Translations under genes and position numbers: made by a program | Source of the DNA: Paraglaciecola sp. MB-3u-78 | GTDB taxonomy: Bacteria; Pseudomonadota; Gammaproteobacteria; Enterobacterales; Alteromonadaceae | Length of the DNA: 64,000 nucleotides | NCBI RefSeq assembly: GCF_002835935.1 | Contig: NZ_PJCF01000003.1 | Location: 310,001-374,000, forward strand | Direction: 5' to 3' | Notes under the pieces: generated by a model | What the model was told of the DNA's origin: nothing | The model's input: the letters and a program-made list of their open reading frames with translations, nothing else | The model's database searches: none | Part shown: positions 45,420-56,855 of the stretch, piece after piece | Numbering within the stretch: the first letter of the stretch is position 1 | How the letters are laid out: the number at the start of each line of letters is the position of its first letter

Positions 45420-48400
45420 GTGAAAGATTTATTAAAGTTTCTTAAGCAACAACATAAGTCCGAAGAGTTCGATAATATTCGAATCGGTCTTGCATCACCG
45501 GATATGATCCGTTCATGGTCGTTTGGTGAAGTTAAGAAGCCAGAAACAATTAACTACCGTACTTTTAAACCAGAACGTGACGGTTTGTTCTGTGCACGTA
45601 TTTTTGGTCCTGTAAAAGATTACGAATGTTTGTGTGGTAAATATAAGCGTCTTAAACACCGCGGTGTAATATGTGAAAAATGTGGGGTAGAAGTTACCTT
45701 AACTAAAGTACGTCGAGAGCGTATGGGTCACATTGATCTGGCAAGTCCAGTTGCACATATTTGGTTCTTAAAATCATTACCGTCCCGTATTGGTTTAATG
45801 TTAGATATGACCTTGCGTGATATTGAACGTGTACTTTATTTTGAATCATACGTGGTATCAGAGCCAGGTATGACTACGCTTGAGCGCAGCAAACTTCTAA
45901 CTGAAGAAGAATATTTGGATGCACTGGAAGAGCACGGTGACGAGTTTGAAGCAAAAATGGGTGCTGAAGCAGTTTATGAATTGCTTAAAGCACTAGATGT
46001 TGATGCTGATGTTATCTCTATGCGTGAAGAGTTACCTTCAATTAACTCTGAAACCAAGCGTAAGAAAATCACTAAACGTTTGAAATTACTAGAATCTTTC
46101 CAATTATCAGGTAACAAACCTGAGTGGATGATTTTAACCATTCTACCTGTGTTACCACCCGACTTACGTCCTTTGGTTCCACTAGACGGTGGACGTTTTG
46201 CTACGTCTGATTTGAACGATTTATATCGTCGAGTTATTAACCGTAACAACCGTTTGAAGCGTCTTCTAGACCTTGCTGCACCAGACATTATTGTACGTAA
46301 CGAAAAACGTATGTTGCAAGAAGCAGTGGATGCCTTGCTAGATAATGGACGTCGTGGTCGTGCTATAACAGGTTCTAATAAACGTCCTCTTAAATCTTTG
46401 GCAGATATGATCAAAGGTAAGCAAGGTCGTTTCCGTCAGAACTTACTAGGTAAACGAGTCGATTATTCAGGTCGTTCGGTTATTGTTGTTGGTCCTACTT
46501 TACGTTTGCACCAATGTGGTTTACCTAAAAAAATGGCACTTGAATTATTCAAACCATTTATTTATGGAAAACTAGAAGCCCGTGGATTAGCCACTACCAT
46601 TAAAGCGGCTAAGAAATTAGTAGAGCGTGAAGATCCAGAAGTATGGGATGTATTAGACGAAGTGATTCGTGAACACCCAGTGTTACTTAACCGTGCACCC
46701 ACACTTCACAGATTGGGTATCCAAGCATTTGAACCTATCCTAATCGAAGGTAAAGCTATTCAGTTACACCCATTAGTGTGTGCTGCATACAACGCCGATT
46801 TCGATGGTGACCAAATGGCGGTTCACATCCCGTTGACGATTGAAGCACAGCTTGAATCTCGCGCATTGATGATGTCTACCAACAACATTCTTTCACCAGC
46901 CAATGGTGAGCCAATTATCGTTCCTTCACAGGATGTGGTAATGGGCTTGTACTATATGACGCGTGACCGCGTTAATGGTAAAGGTGAAGGCATGATGTTC
47001 ACCAGTCCACACGAAGCTGAAAAAGCATATCGTACTGACACAGCAGAATTACATGCTCGCGTTAAAGTACGTATGACAGAATACGATACGGATGCTGAAG
47101 GCAATAAAGTTGAAAAAGTCACACTGACAGATACTACTGTTGGACGTGCGATTTTCTCATTGGCCTTGCCAAAAGGAATCCCTTTCGAAATCATCAACAA
47201 AGCTATGGGCAAGAAGCAAATTTCTAAGTTATTGAATGCTTGTTACCGTACCCTAGGTTTGAAAGACACAGTTATTGCAGCTGACCAAATCATGTACACA
47301 GGTTTTCACTACGCGATGATTGCCGGTGCATCTGTAGGTATAGATGACATGGTTATTCCTGATGCTAAGAAAGATATCATCGAAGATGCAGAAGCTGAAG
47401 TGCGTGAAATTCAGGAGCAATTCCAATCTGGTCTTGTCACCGCGGGTGAGCGTTACAACAAAGTTATCGATATCTGGTCGAACGCCAACGAAAAAGTGGC
47501 CAAAGCCATGATGGATAACTTGTCGGTTGAGACAGTTAAAAATCGTGATGGTGAAATGGAAGAACAAATCTCTTTCAACTCAGTATTTATGATGGCCGAT
47601 TCCGGTGCTCGGGGTAGCCCCGCGCAAATCCGTCAGTTAGCTGGTATGCGTGGTCTGATGGCGAAACCGGATGGTTCTATAATCGAAACACCTATTACCG
47701 CTAACTTCCGTGAAGGTTTGAACGTACTTCAGTACTTCATCTCTACTCACGGAGCACGTAAAGGTTTGGCCGATACGGCGCTTAAGACTGCTAACTCGGG
47801 TTACCTAACACGACGTTTGGTTGATGTTGCGCAGGATTTGATTATCAACAACGATGACTGTGGCACTTTCGAAGGTGTTAAAATGACGCCTCTTATCGAA
47901 GGTGGCGATGTTGTTGAACCACTTCGCGAACGTGTACTAGGTCGTACTGTTGCTGAAGACGTTATGAAACCTGGTACTAAGGAAGTGTTAGTAGAGCGTA
48001 ATGTTCTGCTAGACGAAGCCTTAGTAGACTTACTTGAGGTCAACTCCATTGACCAAATTCAAGTACGTTCTGTTATTACCTGTGAAAACGACTTTGGTGT
48101 TTGTGCTAGATGTTATGGCCGTGATTTGGCTCGTGGGCATATGGTTGGCCATGGTGAAGCTGTCGGTGTTATCGCCGCTCAGTCAATCGGTGAACCAGGC
48201 ACACAGCTTACGATGCGTACCTTCCACATTGGTGGGGCGGCATCAAGAGCATCTGCGGAAAACAATGTACAAGTGAAAACTACTGGTACCTTGAAACTGC
48301 ATAACGCTAAGTATGTGCGTAACAGTGACGACAAAGTAGTGATTGTTTCTCGTTCAACTGAAATCACCATTATCGATGATCAAGGTCGTGAGAAAGAGCG

Positions 48401-49604
48401 TTATAAAGTGCCTTACGGTGCAATTTTAACATTAGATGATAATGCTAAAGTTACCTCTGGTGAAGTGGTTGCTAACTGGGACCCGCATTCTCACCCAATT
48501 GTGACTGAACGTGCTGCGAAAATTAGCTACTCTGATGTTGATGATAGTAACACTGAGATGCAGCAAGATGACTTAACTGGTCTGACTCGTATTGTGGTTA
48601 ACGACTTATCTAAAGCGAATGCGAAAGAGCCTAAGCTTATCCTTGAAAGTGAAGAATTTGGTTTACAAGAAATTCGTCTACCAAGCTTTACTTCCATTGA
48701 AGCAACCGATGGTATGGAAGCTAAGCCAGGTGATGTACTTGCGCGTATTCCACAAGAAAGCTCGAAGACTCGTGATATTACCGGTGGTCTTCCACGGGTT
48801 GCTGACTTGTTCGAAGCCCGTAAGCCTAAAGAGCCAGCCATCCTAGCTGAAGTATCAGGTATGATTGGTTTTGGTAAAGAGACTAAAGGTAAGAAACGTC
48901 TAACTATTACGCCTAAAGGCGGCGATCATTACGAAGAGATGATCCCTAAATGGCGTAACCTCAACGTGTTTGAAGGTGAAAACGTTGAGAAAGGTGAAGT
49001 CATCGCAGATGGTGCTGAGTCTCCCCATGACATTCTTAGATTGCGTGGTATCAGTGCTGTTTCCAACTATATCGTTAATGAAGTACAAGAAGTTTACCGC
49101 CTGCAAGGGGTAAAAATTAATGATAAGCACATCGAAGTGGTTATTCGTCAGATGTTGCGTAAGTGTTTGATCACTTATTCAGGTGACAGTAAGTTCTTAG
49201 AAGGTGAGCAAGTTGAAGTGTCTAACGTGAAAATCGCTAACCGTGAGTTGGAAAGACAGGGCAAAATCCCAGCCGAGTACCAAACTGTGTTATTAGGTAT
49301 CACTAAAGCGTCGTTGTCTACTGAGTCATTTATCTCAGCGGCATCTTTCCAAGAAACGACTCGTGTTCTTACTGAAGCAGCAGTGCAAGGTAAAGAAGAT
49401 GAGTTACGTGGCTTGAAAGAAAACGTTATTGTTGGACGTTTGATACCAGCCGGTACCGGCTTCACGCATCACCAAAAACGTACTGCTAGAAAACTAGCAG
49501 AACTTCAGGAACGGGAAGAACCTTCTGTTTCTGCATCTGAAGCAGAATTAGCACTCACCGAAGCGCTTAATGCTGAAGTCAGTGAAACTCCTGCTGACGA
49601 ATAA
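45420..49604 (+). CDS. rpoC: RNA polymerase subunit beta'
   Basis: A 1394-residue subunit (E. coli 1407), starting with GTG at 45420 after GGGAG. The zinc-binding Cys set ([20 protein letters not shown], near 70-88) and the Mg-binding [12 protein letters not shown] loop (near 458-469) are intact. The C-terminal end is somewhat shorter and acidic. It lies 88 bp after rpoB. Confidence 0.99.
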   Translation: MKDLLKFLKQQHKSEEFDNIRIGLASPDMIRSWSFGEVKKPETINYRTFKPERDGLFCARIFGPVKDYECLCGKYKRLKHRGVICEKCGVEVTLTKVRRERMGHIDLASPVAHIWFLKSLPSRIGLMLDMTLRDIERVLYFESYVVSEPGMTTLERSKLLTEEEYLDALEEHGDEFEAKMGAEAVYELLKALDVDADVISMREELPSINSETKRKKITKRLKLLESFQLSGNKPEWMILTILPVLPPDLRPLVPLDGGRFATSDLNDLYRRVINRNNRLKRLLDLAAPDIIVRNEKRMLQEAVDALLDNGRRGRAITGSNKRPLKSLADMIKGKQGRFRQNLLGKRVDYSGRSVIVVGPTLRLHQCGLPKKMALELFKPFIYGKLEARGLATTIKAAKKLVEREDPEVWDVLDEVIREHPVLLNRAPTLHRLGIQAFEPILIEGKAIQLHPLVCAAYNADFDGDQMAVHIPLTIEAQLESRALMMSTNNILSPANGEPIIVPSQDVVMGLYYMTRDRVNGKGEGMMFTSPHEAEKAYRTDTAELHARVKVRMTEYDTDAEGNKVEKVTLTDTTVGRAIFSLALPKGIPFEIINKAMGKKQISKLLNACYRTLGLKDTVIAADQIMYTGFHYAMIAGASVGIDDMVIPDAKKDIIEDAEAEVREIQEQFQSGLVTAGERYNKVIDIWSNANEKVAKAMMDNLSVETVKNRDGEMEEQISFNSVFMMADSGARGSPAQIRQLAGMRGLMAKPDGSIIETPITANFREGLNVLQYFISTHGARKGLADTALKTANSGYLTRRLVDVAQDLIINNDDCGTFEGVKMTPLIEGGDVVEPLRERVLGRTVAEDVMKPGTKEVLVERNVLLDEALVDLLEVNSIDQIQVRSVITCENDFGVCARCYGRDLARGHMVGHGEAVGVIAAQSIGEPGTQLTMRTFHIGGAASRASAENNVQVKTTGTLKLHNAKYVRNSDDKVVIVSRSTEITIIDDQGREKERYKVPYGAILTLDDNAKVTSGEVVANWDPHSHPIVTERAAKISYSDVDDSNTEMQQDDLTGLTRIVVNDLSKANAKEPKLILESEEFGLQEIRLPSFTSIEATDGMEAKPGDVLARIPQESSKTRDITGGLPRVADLFEARKPKEPAILAEVSGMIGFGKETKGKKRLTITPKGGDHYEEMIPKWRNLNVFEGENVEKGEVIADGAESPHDILRLRGISAVSNYIVNEVQEVYRLQGVKINDKHIEVVIRQMLRKCLITYSGDSKFLEGEQVEVSNVKIANRELERQGKIPAEYQTVLLGITKASLSTESFISAASFQETTRVLTEAAVQGKEDELRGLKENVIVGRLIPAGTGFTHHQKRTARKLAELQEREEPSVSASEAELALTEALNAEVSETPADE

Positions 49605-49839
49605 AAATAAGATCGCAAAGTGATCTGGATTTTTAGGATTGCTGACTAAAGCATTATGCCAAGCCATATTTAATGCAGTTTAGCAGCAGTCTTACTTGAC
49701 AGTTCACCCATTGATCATTAGACTTCCGCGACCCGAAATTCGATGACTTAATCGTCAATGAAATAGGGCTCGCGGATTTTTCGCGTTTTACGCCCTCAAA
49801 AAAGGGCAATCAGTCGTAATTTTAACCAGGAGCTAGTTA
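49605..49839 (+). promoter_or_regulatory. rpoC-rpsL spacer with candidate promoter and hairpins
   Basis: TTGACA (49696-49701) has a weak -10-like CATTAGAC 15-16 bases on, followed by a GC-rich TCCGCGACCC discriminator. Two hairpins follow, CGCG-gattttt-CGCG (near 49770) and GCCCT-caaaaa-AGGGC (49791-49808). The latter could be a pause or regulatory element before the str operon. No clear terminator for rpoC was seen. Confidence 0.35.
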
Positions 49840-50214
49840 ATGGCAACAGTTAACCAGTTAGTGCGCAAGCCACGCAAACAACCTGCGACGAAGAGCAACG
49901 TCGCCGCTTTGCAAGCCTGTCCACAACGCCGTGGAGTATGTACTCGTGTATATACCACCACACCAAAAAAGCCGAACTCTGCATTGCGTAAAGTATGTCG
50001 TGTTCGTTTGACCAACGGTTTTGAAGTGTCTTCATACATCGGTGGTGAAGGTCACAACTTACAAGAGCACAGTGTTGTTCTTATTCGTGGTGGTCGTGTT
50101 AAAGATTTACCAGGTGTTCGTTATCACACTGTTCGCGGTACATTAGATTGTTCTGGCGTGAGTGATCGAAGAGCTGGCCGTTCTAAATACGGTACAAAAA
50201 GGCCTAAGTCTTAA
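49840..50214 (+). CDS. rpsL: 30S ribosomal protein S12
   Basis: A 124-residue protein, full length. The decoding-site stretch [13 protein letters not shown] holds the streptomycin-sensitive Lys, and [16 protein letters not shown] is intact. AGGAGC precedes the ATG. It heads the str operon. Confidence 0.98.
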   Translation: MATVNQLVRKPRKQPATKSNVAALQACPQRRGVCTRVYTTTPKKPNSALRKVCRVRLTNGFEVSSYIGGEGHNLQEHSVVLIRGGRVKDLPGVRYHTVRGTLDCSGVSDRRAGRSKYGTKRPKS

Positions 50215-50293
50215 CGGTTCTCCGTTAGTAAGGCCAAACTAAAGTATTAATTGAGTTTTGGGAATACCCTGAAAATTCTACGGAGAATTTGAA

Positions 50294-50764
50294 ATGCCAA
50301 GAAGAAGAGTCGTAGGTCAACGTAAAATCCTACCCGATCCTAAGTTCGGATCAGAATTACTTGCAAAATTTATGAATGTCGTCATGTTAGACGGCAAAAA
50401 ATCGACTGCTGAAAAAATCGTTTACGGTGCACTAGAAATTGTTGCTGCTAAAGCTGACAAAACGCACTTAGAAATATTTGAAAGCGCATTGGACAACATT
50501 CGCCCTACAGTCGAGGTTAAATCTCGTCGTGTTGGTGGTTCTACTTATCAAGTTCCAGTAGAAGTCCGTCCTGTTCGTCGAAATGCCCTAGGTATGCGTT
50601 GGTTAGTGGACGCTGCTCGTAAACGTGGTGAAAAATCAATGGCTCAACGCCTTGCAGCTGAAATGCTCGACGCTGCTGAAAACAAAGGTTCTGCGGTTAA
50701 GAAACGTGAAGACGTTCACCGTATGGCCGAAGCTAACAAAGCTTTCGCTCACTACCGTTGGTAA
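50294..50764 (+). CDS. rpsG: 30S ribosomal protein S7
   Basis: A 156-residue protein, the main assembly organiser of the 30S head. The N-terminal [20 protein letters not shown] and [20 protein letters not shown] blocks are intact. In E. coli, S7 represses the str operon from the rpsL-rpsG spacer, and a comparable 79-bp spacer is present here. Confidence 0.98.
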   Translation: MPRRRVVGQRKILPDPKFGSELLAKFMNVVMLDGKKSTAEKIVYGALEIVAAKADKTHLEIFESALDNIRPTVEVKSRRVGGSTYQVPVEVRPVRRNALGMRWLVDAARKRGEKSMAQRLAAEMLDAAENKGSAVKKREDVHRMAEANKAFAHYRW

Positions 50765-50776
50765 TAAGAGAAAGTT

Positions 50777-52879
50777 ATGACTCGTAAAACGCCCCTTGAG
50801 CGTTATCGGAATATTGGTATTGTCGCCCATGTGGACGCGGGTAAAACCACGACCACTGAGCGCGTTCTTTTCTATACTGGCTTGTCTCACAAGATCGGTG
50901 AAGTTCACGATGGCGCAGCCACAATGGACTGGATGGAACAAGAGCAAGAGCGCGGCATTACTATTACTTCGGCAGCGACGACCTGTTTTTGGTCGGGCAT
51001 GGACAAACAATTCGAACAACATCGAATTAATATCATCGACACCCCTGGACATGTTGACTTCACTATTGAAGTAGAGCGTTCTCTGCGTGTGCTTGATGGT
51101 GCAGTCGTTGTGTTTTGTGGTACGTCAGGTGTAGAGCCTCAATCTGAAACAGTTTGGCGTCAAGCTGATAAATACCGCGTACCACGCATAGTATTTGTCA
51201 ACAAAATGGACAGAACTGGAGCAGATTTTGAACGTGTTGTTAAACAAATAGAAACTCGTTTAGGTGCCAATTGTGTTCCTATTCATTTAAATATCGGTGC
51301 TGAAGAAACTTTTAAAGGTGTGGTTGACCTTATCAAGATGAAAGCCATTAATTGGAATGATTCTGATCTAGGCATGACCTTCACTTATGAAGAAGTCCCA
51401 GCTGATTTGATGGACAGAGCCCAAGAATTGCGCACTGAGCTCATTGAAGCAGCAGCGGAAGCGACCGATGAATTGATGAATAAATATTTGGAAGGCATTG
51501 ACCTCACCGAAGATGAAATTAAATTTGGTTTACGTAAACGTACACTTGCGAATGAAATAGTACTCGCAACTTGTGGTTCTGCATTCAAAAACAAAGGTGT
51601 TCAGGCCGTTCTTGATGCAGTCATCGAGTATCTACCTGCACCTATTGATGTACCGGCGATAAAAGGTGTACTAAGCGACAAAGATGAGACAGAAGCAGAG
51701 CGTCCGGCAGATGATGCTGCACCCTTTGCTGCATTGGCATTTAAAATTGCCACTGACCCCTTTGTTGGTACGTTAACGTTCTTCCGTTGTTATTCTGGTG
51801 TTGTTAACACAGGCGACGCTTTTTACAACCCAGTGAAAGCTAAGCGTGAGCGATTTGGACGAATTGTGCAAATGCATGCCAAGGATAGAGAAGAACTTAA
51901 ACAAGTACGTGCTGGTGATATTGCTGCCGCAATAGGTTTAAAAGATGTAACTACCGGTGACACATTGTGTGACCCTAACCACATCATTACACTAGAGCGT
52001 ATGGAATTTCCTGAACCGGTTATTTCTATTGCAGTAGAACCACGCTCGCAACCAGACCAAGAAAAAATGGGTGTTGCCCTAGGTAAACTAGCGGCAGAAG
52101 ATCCTTCTTTTAAGGTACGTACTGACGAAGAGTCTGGTCAAACTATTATATCGGGTATGGGTGAATTACATCTTGATATTATTGTTGACCGAATGAAACG
52201 TGAGTTCAATGTTGAGTGTAATGTTGGTAAACCTCAGGTTGCCTATCGTGAAACCATCCGCAAAAAAGTCGATGTTGAAGGTAAGTTTGTTCGTCAATCA
52301 GGCGGCAGAGGCCAGTTTGGTCACGTCTGGTTAACTATCGAACCTAATGAAGAAGGTGCTGGATACGAGTTTATTAACAAGATTGTAGGGGGCTCAGTTC
52401 CAAAAGAATTCATCCCTTCAGTTGATAAAGGTATCGAAGAACAGATGCAAAATGGTGTGGTAGCTGGATACCCGGTGCTTGATGTAAAAGTTACCTTGTT
52501 TGATGGTTCCTATCATGATGTTGACTCTTCAGAAATGGCGTTTAAAATCGCTGGGTCGATGGGGTTTAGGAAGGGGGCTGCTGAAGCAAATCCTGTTTTA
52601 CTTGAACCAACAATGAAAGTCGAAATCACCACTCCAGAAGACTGGATGGGTGACGTAGTCGGCGACCTTAATAGGCGTCGGGGTATGATTGAAGGCATGG
52701 ATGATGGTGTGGCAGGTATTAAAATAATACATGCTAAAGTACCGTTATCAGAAATGTTTGGCTACGCTACTGACTTGCGCAGTGCAACTCAAGGGCGAGC
52801 GTCATATTCAATGGAATTTTTTAAATACACAGAAGCGCCCAGTAATGTCACTAAAGCCATTACCAACGCGCGCACTTAA
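50777..52879 (+). CDS. fusA: Elongation factor G
   Basis: A 700-residue translocase GTPase (E. coli 704). The motifs are [37 protein letters not shown] and the domain IV-V blocks ([20 protein letters not shown]). It moves tRNAs and helps recycle ribosomes. It is 12 bp after rpsG. This looks like the main EF-G, not the paralogue. Confidence 0.98.
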   Translation: MTRKTPLERYRNIGIVAHVDAGKTTTTERVLFYTGLSHKIGEVHDGAATMDWMEQEQERGITITSAATTCFWSGMDKQFEQHRINIIDTPGHVDFTIEVERSLRVLDGAVVVFCGTSGVEPQSETVWRQADKYRVPRIVFVNKMDRTGADFERVVKQIETRLGANCVPIHLNIGAEETFKGVVDLIKMKAINWNDSDLGMTFTYEEVPADLMDRAQELRTELIEAAAEATDELMNKYLEGIDLTEDEIKFGLRKRTLANEIVLATCGSAFKNKGVQAVLDAVIEYLPAPIDVPAIKGVLSDKDETEAERPADDAAPFAALAFKIATDPFVGTLTFFRCYSGVVNTGDAFYNPVKAKRERFGRIVQMHAKDREELKQVRAGDIAAAIGLKDVTTGDTLCDPNHIITLERMEFPEPVISIAVEPRSQPDQEKMGVALGKLAAEDPSFKVRTDEESGQTIISGMGELHLDIIVDRMKREFNVECNVGKPQVAYRETIRKKVDVEGKFVRQSGGRGQFGHVWLTIEPNEEGAGYEFINKIVGGSVPKEFIPSVDKGIEEQMQNGVVAGYPVLDVKVTLFDGSYHDVDSSEMAFKIAGSMGFRKGAAEANPVLLEPTMKVEITTPEDWMGDVVGDLNRRRGMIEGMDDGVAGIKIIHAKVPLSEMFGYATDLRSATQGRASYSMEFFKYTEAPSNVTKAITNART

Positions 52880-52896
52880 ATTTTAATGAAGGTCTG

Positions 52897-52927
52897 ATCC
52901 GGTACTCAAAATTGAGGTCGGATTTTT
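52897..52927 (+). terminator. Attenuator between fusA and tuf
   Basis: ATCCG and CGGAT enclose CTCAA/TTGAG in a broken stem with a T run (52923-52927). It could lower read-through into tuf, or tuf has its own promoter further upstream inside fusA. Confidence 0.6.
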
Positions 52928-52946
52928 AACTTAGGAAACCAGTAAA

Positions 52947-54128
52947 ATGGCAAAAGCAAAGTTTGAACGTACTAAACCGCATGTAAACGTCGGTACTATC
53001 GGTCACGTTGACCATGGTAAAACAACATTAACAGCCGCAATCACTACTGTATTAGCTAAAACTTATGGTGGCAATGCATCAGCATTCGATATGATCGATA
53101 ACGCTCCTGAAGAGCGTGAGCGTGGTATCACTATTTCAACGTCTCACGTTGAATATGATACACCTGCACGTCACTATGCCCACGTAGATTGTCCTGGTCA
53201 CGCCGATTATGTTAAAAACATGATCACTGGTGCTGCTCAAATGGATGGTGCTATTTTGGTAGTAGCTGCAACAGATGGTCCTATGCCACAAACACGTGAG
53301 CACATCTTGTTAGGTCGTCAGGTTGGCGTACCTTTCATGGTTGTATTCATGAACAAATGTGACATGGTTGACGATGAAGAATTACTAGAATTGGTAGAAA
53401 TGGAAGTGCGTGAACTTCTATCTGAATACGAATTCCCAGGTGACGATTTACCGGTTATCCAAGGTTCAGCACTTAAAGCCCTTGAAGGCGACCCAGCTTG
53501 GGAAGCAAAAATCATTGAGCTAGCTGAAGCACTAGACACCTATATCCCACTTCCAGAGCGTGATATTGACAAGCCTTTCCTACTTCCAATTGAAGATGTT
53601 TTCTCAATTTCAGGTCGTGGAACTGTGGTAACAGGTCGTGTTGAGCGCGGTATCGTTAAGACAGGTGATGAAGTAGAAATCGTTGGTATCAGAGATACGA
53701 CTAAGAGTGTTTGTACGGGCGTAGAAATGTTCCGTAAATTACTTGACGAAGGTCGTGCTGGTGAGAACGTTGGTGCCCTATTACGTGGTACTAAACGAGA
53801 AGACGTAGAGCGTGGTCAAGTATTGGCTAAGCCTGGTTCAATCAATCCACACACTAAGTTTGAAGCTGAAGTATACGTACTAAGTAAAGACGAAGGCGGC
53901 CGTCATACTCCATTTTTCAAAGGATACCGTCCACAGTTTTACTTCCGTACAACGGACGTAACAGGGGCTGTTGAGCTTCCTGAAGGCGTAGAAATGGTTA
54001 TGCCTGGTGACAACTTGAAATTCGTAGTTGATCTAATTCACCCAATCGCGATGGACGAAGGTTTACGCTTCGCAATCCGTGAAGGTGGCCGTACTGTAGG
54101 TGCTGGTGTAGTGTCTAAAATTATATAA
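52947..54128 (+). CDS. tuf: Elongation factor Tu
   Basis: A 393-residue protein (E. coli 394). GTPase motifs: [26 protein letters not shown] and MNKCDMVDD. It delivers aminoacyl-tRNA to the ribosome. As the last gene of the str operon this corresponds to tufA; the tRNA-adjacent tufB is missing next to secE, so a second copy, if any, lies elsewhere. Confidence 0.99.
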   Translation: MAKAKFERTKPHVNVGTIGHVDHGKTTLTAAITTVLAKTYGGNASAFDMIDNAPEERERGITISTSHVEYDTPARHYAHVDCPGHADYVKNMITGAAQMDGAILVVAATDGPMPQTREHILLGRQVGVPFMVVFMNKCDMVDDEELLELVEMEVRELLSEYEFPGDDLPVIQGSALKALEGDPAWEAKIIELAEALDTYIPLPERDIDKPFLLPIEDVFSISGRGTVVTGRVERGIVKTGDEVEIVGIRDTTKSVCTGVEMFRKLLDEGRAGENVGALLRGTKREDVERGQVLAKPGSINPHTKFEAEVYVLSKDEGGRHTPFFKGYRPQFYFRTTDVTGAVELPEGVEMVMPGDNLKFVVDLIHPIAMDEGLRFAIREGGRTVGAGVVSKII

Positions 54129-54147
54129 GTAACCCGTTTACTTATGC

Positions 54148-54177
54148 AAAAAAGGTCACCTCGGTGGCCTTTTTTAT
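54148..54177 (+). terminator. Rho-independent terminator after tuf
   Basis: AAGGTCACC pairs with GGTGGCCTT (one G-T pair) around a TC loop and is followed by T6. Confidence 0.88.
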
Positions 54178-54226
54178 TGGCTGCAAAAAATATTTTAATA
54201 GTCTCAGTTTCAAAAAAGATAAACTG

Positions 54227-54482
54227 ATGCCGAATAAACCTAATGTTCACCCATTTAAAATTCGTGGCGAACATATGAATCGCATTGAAACCTTTGTTGC
54301 CACGGCTTTTGCCGTGAATATGATGTTGATACTTTGATAGCCAGACTGAAGTTTATATGTGGCTAAGTGGTGCAGTTATAGCCCTAGTTTCCTTATTATC
54401 CGCTTTGTTTCCCTTGTTAACTTTAGTGGGGGTTTATAGGGGTAACCTAAGAAAGCGGCTAATTGGTACCATTGAACGATGA
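54227..54482 (+). pseudogene. TMEM175/DUF1211-like membrane protein remnant
   Basis: The 5' piece reads PFKIRGEHMNRIETFVATAF and on to a stop after 36 codons; the RIETFVATAFAV block resembles the first helix (R-x-E-x-F-x-D/A-x-x-F-A) of TMEM175-type channels. A second frame (54354-54482) reads MWLSGAVIALVSLLSALFPL and ends VYRGNLRKRLIGTIER, a last helix and basic tail. The middle (three or four helices) is gone. Assignment is tentative. Confidence 0.4.
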
Positions 54483-54548
54483 TAAAACATGGCGTAAGAA
54501 TTTAATGTTGGTAAAGTGTGTAGATAATTTAAACATCTAAGTGAAAAA

Positions 54549-55314
54549 ATGAAGCCACATTTTCTTTTTATGTTCGTCATTCTATTGTTTGTGGCCCCTG
54601 TTAAAGCCAAAGAATTATCTGTGGGTTGGGAGTTGTGGTACCCCCTATCAATATCATAATACAGACCGTCAACTTGTCGGTTTAGATATTGATTCTTTTA
54701 ACGCCATCATGTCGGAAGCAAAGTTAAGTTTTACCATAGCAGAGATACCTTGGAAGACGCACCTACTTTTTATTAACACGGGTAAAATGGATTTAGCTAT
54801 GGGTGCATCCTGGTCCAAAGATCGAGAAAAATTTGCTTATTTTTCGCATCCTTATCGCAAAGAAACGGTGAAGCTGTTCGTTAAAAAGGGTAATGCCCAA
54901 AATATCCAATTACGCACTTTGTCCGATTTAGTGGGCAGTCAATATATATTGGGTGTGGAAAGTGGTTATTATTATGGTAAAGACTATGAAAAACTAATCA
55001 ATACCCCAGACTTTAACGCCAACATAAGTGAAGTGATCGACCTTGAACAGAACGTGACCTTATTGATGAAAGGTTATTTAGATGGTTTTTTAGTCGACCC
55101 CAACACCATGAAATCTTTTATTCAAAAATATCAAATGGAAAATGAATTTGAGCCCCATCCTCTGGAGATATATAGCGCGGACATTTTTATTCTGTTGAGT
55201 AAACAATCCTCTGATGTTGAGACTTTAAATAAAATCAATAAGGCTATTGAAACTTTAACTGATAATGGCGAATTAAAAAGGATTAGTCGCAGTTGGGAGG
55301 CGTCTCGAAACTGA
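54549..55314 (+). pseudogene. Substrate-binding protein (SBP family 3) with a one-base frameshift
   Basis: ATG 54549 opens a clean signal peptide (MKPHFLFMFVILLFVAPVKA) and then ELSVGWELWYP, after which the frame ends within 6 codons. From 54646 another frame continues with QYHNTDRQLVGLDIDSFNAI to a normal C-terminus (NGELKRISRSWEASRN). Removing one C from the CCCCC run at 54641-54645 restores an uninterrupted protein of about 254 residues, the usual family-3 length. It would bind an amino acid-like ligand in the periplasm; no transporter is adjacent. The run may be phase-variable, a sequencing error or a fresh mutation. Confidence 0.75.
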
Positions 55315-55489
55315 GTGGATATTGTAAAGTGGCCGTTAGTTAATGAACTGGCAATAATAGACTAAAATTGTATAGCCAACTGCTGTGGTGTCTTCCAATG
55401 TGAATCAGAAGTTAAGCTGTTTCACTACTCTTTACGCATCTAGTATCAATCATCTTCTCTTGGTCTTTATCTGTGTAAATAGTTAGGTT

Positions 55490-56446
55490 TTACCATTGTG
55501 TTAATGGCTCTGCGTCTAACTGATAAAATCGGATCCAGTCATATTTGGTATACATAGGGTAAACATTGCGTTTTTTGTTACCACCAAAATCATTTTGGAT
55601 TTCATCCTTTGGTATCCAAAAATTAATCATTAATTGGCTGAGATTATCGGGGATAGGTGTTGGATAAACTTGTGGAGGTACGCAGTTTGGATCACAATCT
55701 AACGCATCCTGTTTAAGGGATTTTGTTAATACACCGTCGACATACCAGTTGATTTCTGCGGGCATCCATTCGATAGCGTAAACTCGCCACTCATCAACAG
55801 GTGCAATATTAATTTTATCTTCCCAAGCACCCCATTCTCGGGTCGCCCACCACTGCCAGGTATTTCTTCCATAAATTAAATTTGCTTGAAATTTGTCAGG
55901 TCTCCCCCCCTCCAACTCCACATCTATTTCTTCCCATTCACGGGGCTCTCCTTCATTGGTGTAGGTGAAAAAAGAAGATATATAACCCGATGCTACAGCT
56001 CTAGCAGGGGCTTTCATGCGGGTTTCGTAACGGCCATAGCGAATTTTTTTACTCTCTGTCGTTCTTAACTCTCCACAGGAGAACTCATAAGCGGATTTTT
56101 GCATCTGATGATCATTTGACCATCCTGGTGCTATTGGCTCTTGTTGAATAATTAAATGGAGTAGTCCATTGTCAACCTGTACCCCTTGAGGCTGGAAACG
56201 ACAGGCAGCTTCACCGCCTACGGCCCCGTCACCTATTTCCCAAATCTGCGAATCGAAGACATCAAAACGTTCATCCAAAACCAGAGTGAAATCCAAGTAA
56301 ATACCAGTATAACCTGCATAGGCTGTAGGTAAATTATCCAAACTATTGTGGCCTTGGTCTAAAGAACCTCGGATACAACTACTTAGTAACATCACAACGA
56401 TAGCTAGATTTATTCTCTGTTTAATGGGTGTCACATTCGGCCTCAT
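55490..56446 (-). CDS. Glycoside hydrolase family 16 lipoprotein
   Basis: A 318-residue secreted enzyme. The N-terminus has a type II signal (LLSS-Cys24), so it is a lipoprotein, probably surface or periplasmic. The GH16 catalytic motif is REWEEIDVELEG at about 169-180, with nucleophile Glu173 and acid/base Glu177 around Asp175. Further blocks (WYVDGVLTKS, LMINFWIPKD) are typical. GH16 enzymes cut beta-1,3/1,4-glucans or marine galactans; which one is unclear. It stands alone with no transporter. Confidence 0.88.
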   Translation of the reverse strand: MRPNVTPIKQRINLAIVVMLLSSCIRGSLDQGHNSLDNLPTAYAGYTGIYLDFTLVLDERFDVFDSQIWEIGDGAVGGEAACRFQPQGVQVDNGLLHLIIQQEPIAPGWSNDHQMQKSAYEFSCGELRTTESKKIRYGRYETRMKAPARAVASGYISSFFTYTNEGEPREWEEIDVELEGGRPDKFQANLIYGRNTWQWWATREWGAWEDKINIAPVDEWRVYAIEWMPAEINWYVDGVLTKSLKQDALDCDPNCVPPQVYPTPIPDNLSQLMINFWIPKDEIQNDFGGNKKRNVYPMYTKYDWIRFYQLDAEPLTQW

Positions 56447-56855
56447 TGGGTATCTTGGGCATTCCAGCAGCCAGCATAGATAAAAGTAATATTAAAGAGT
56501 AAAGATTATAACTACCAATACAGTGTAAATAAAAGTGATTTTTCAATGACTTGTATTGTAAGAATCCCCAAACTTGTGCAATTAAAGGTTCAGATTCGAT
56601 TATTGACCTAAGTCAGAAGCGTATTGAGACTGTGTGTCCATGCTCCGGCAGCAATAGCGTGGGCAGCAAAAGAGGCTGACTCTGAATTCACTTTGAGATG
56701 TCCATCTCATCATCCCGGATGTTGAACACCCATATTTGACTTCCGAGTTGGATTGCTAATCAGGCTGAAGCAATGCTCCGAAGAACTCCGCCTAACACTT
56801 GATGTCCATATACCATCTTGCCTTCCTTGGCGAGTATTATAATGGCCGAATATCT
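56447..56855. other. Non-coding interval between the GH16 and ppc genes
   Basis: No coding frame of note. A GAGATG-tc-CATCTC dyad lies near 56695. I see no known RNA. Confidence 0.4.
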
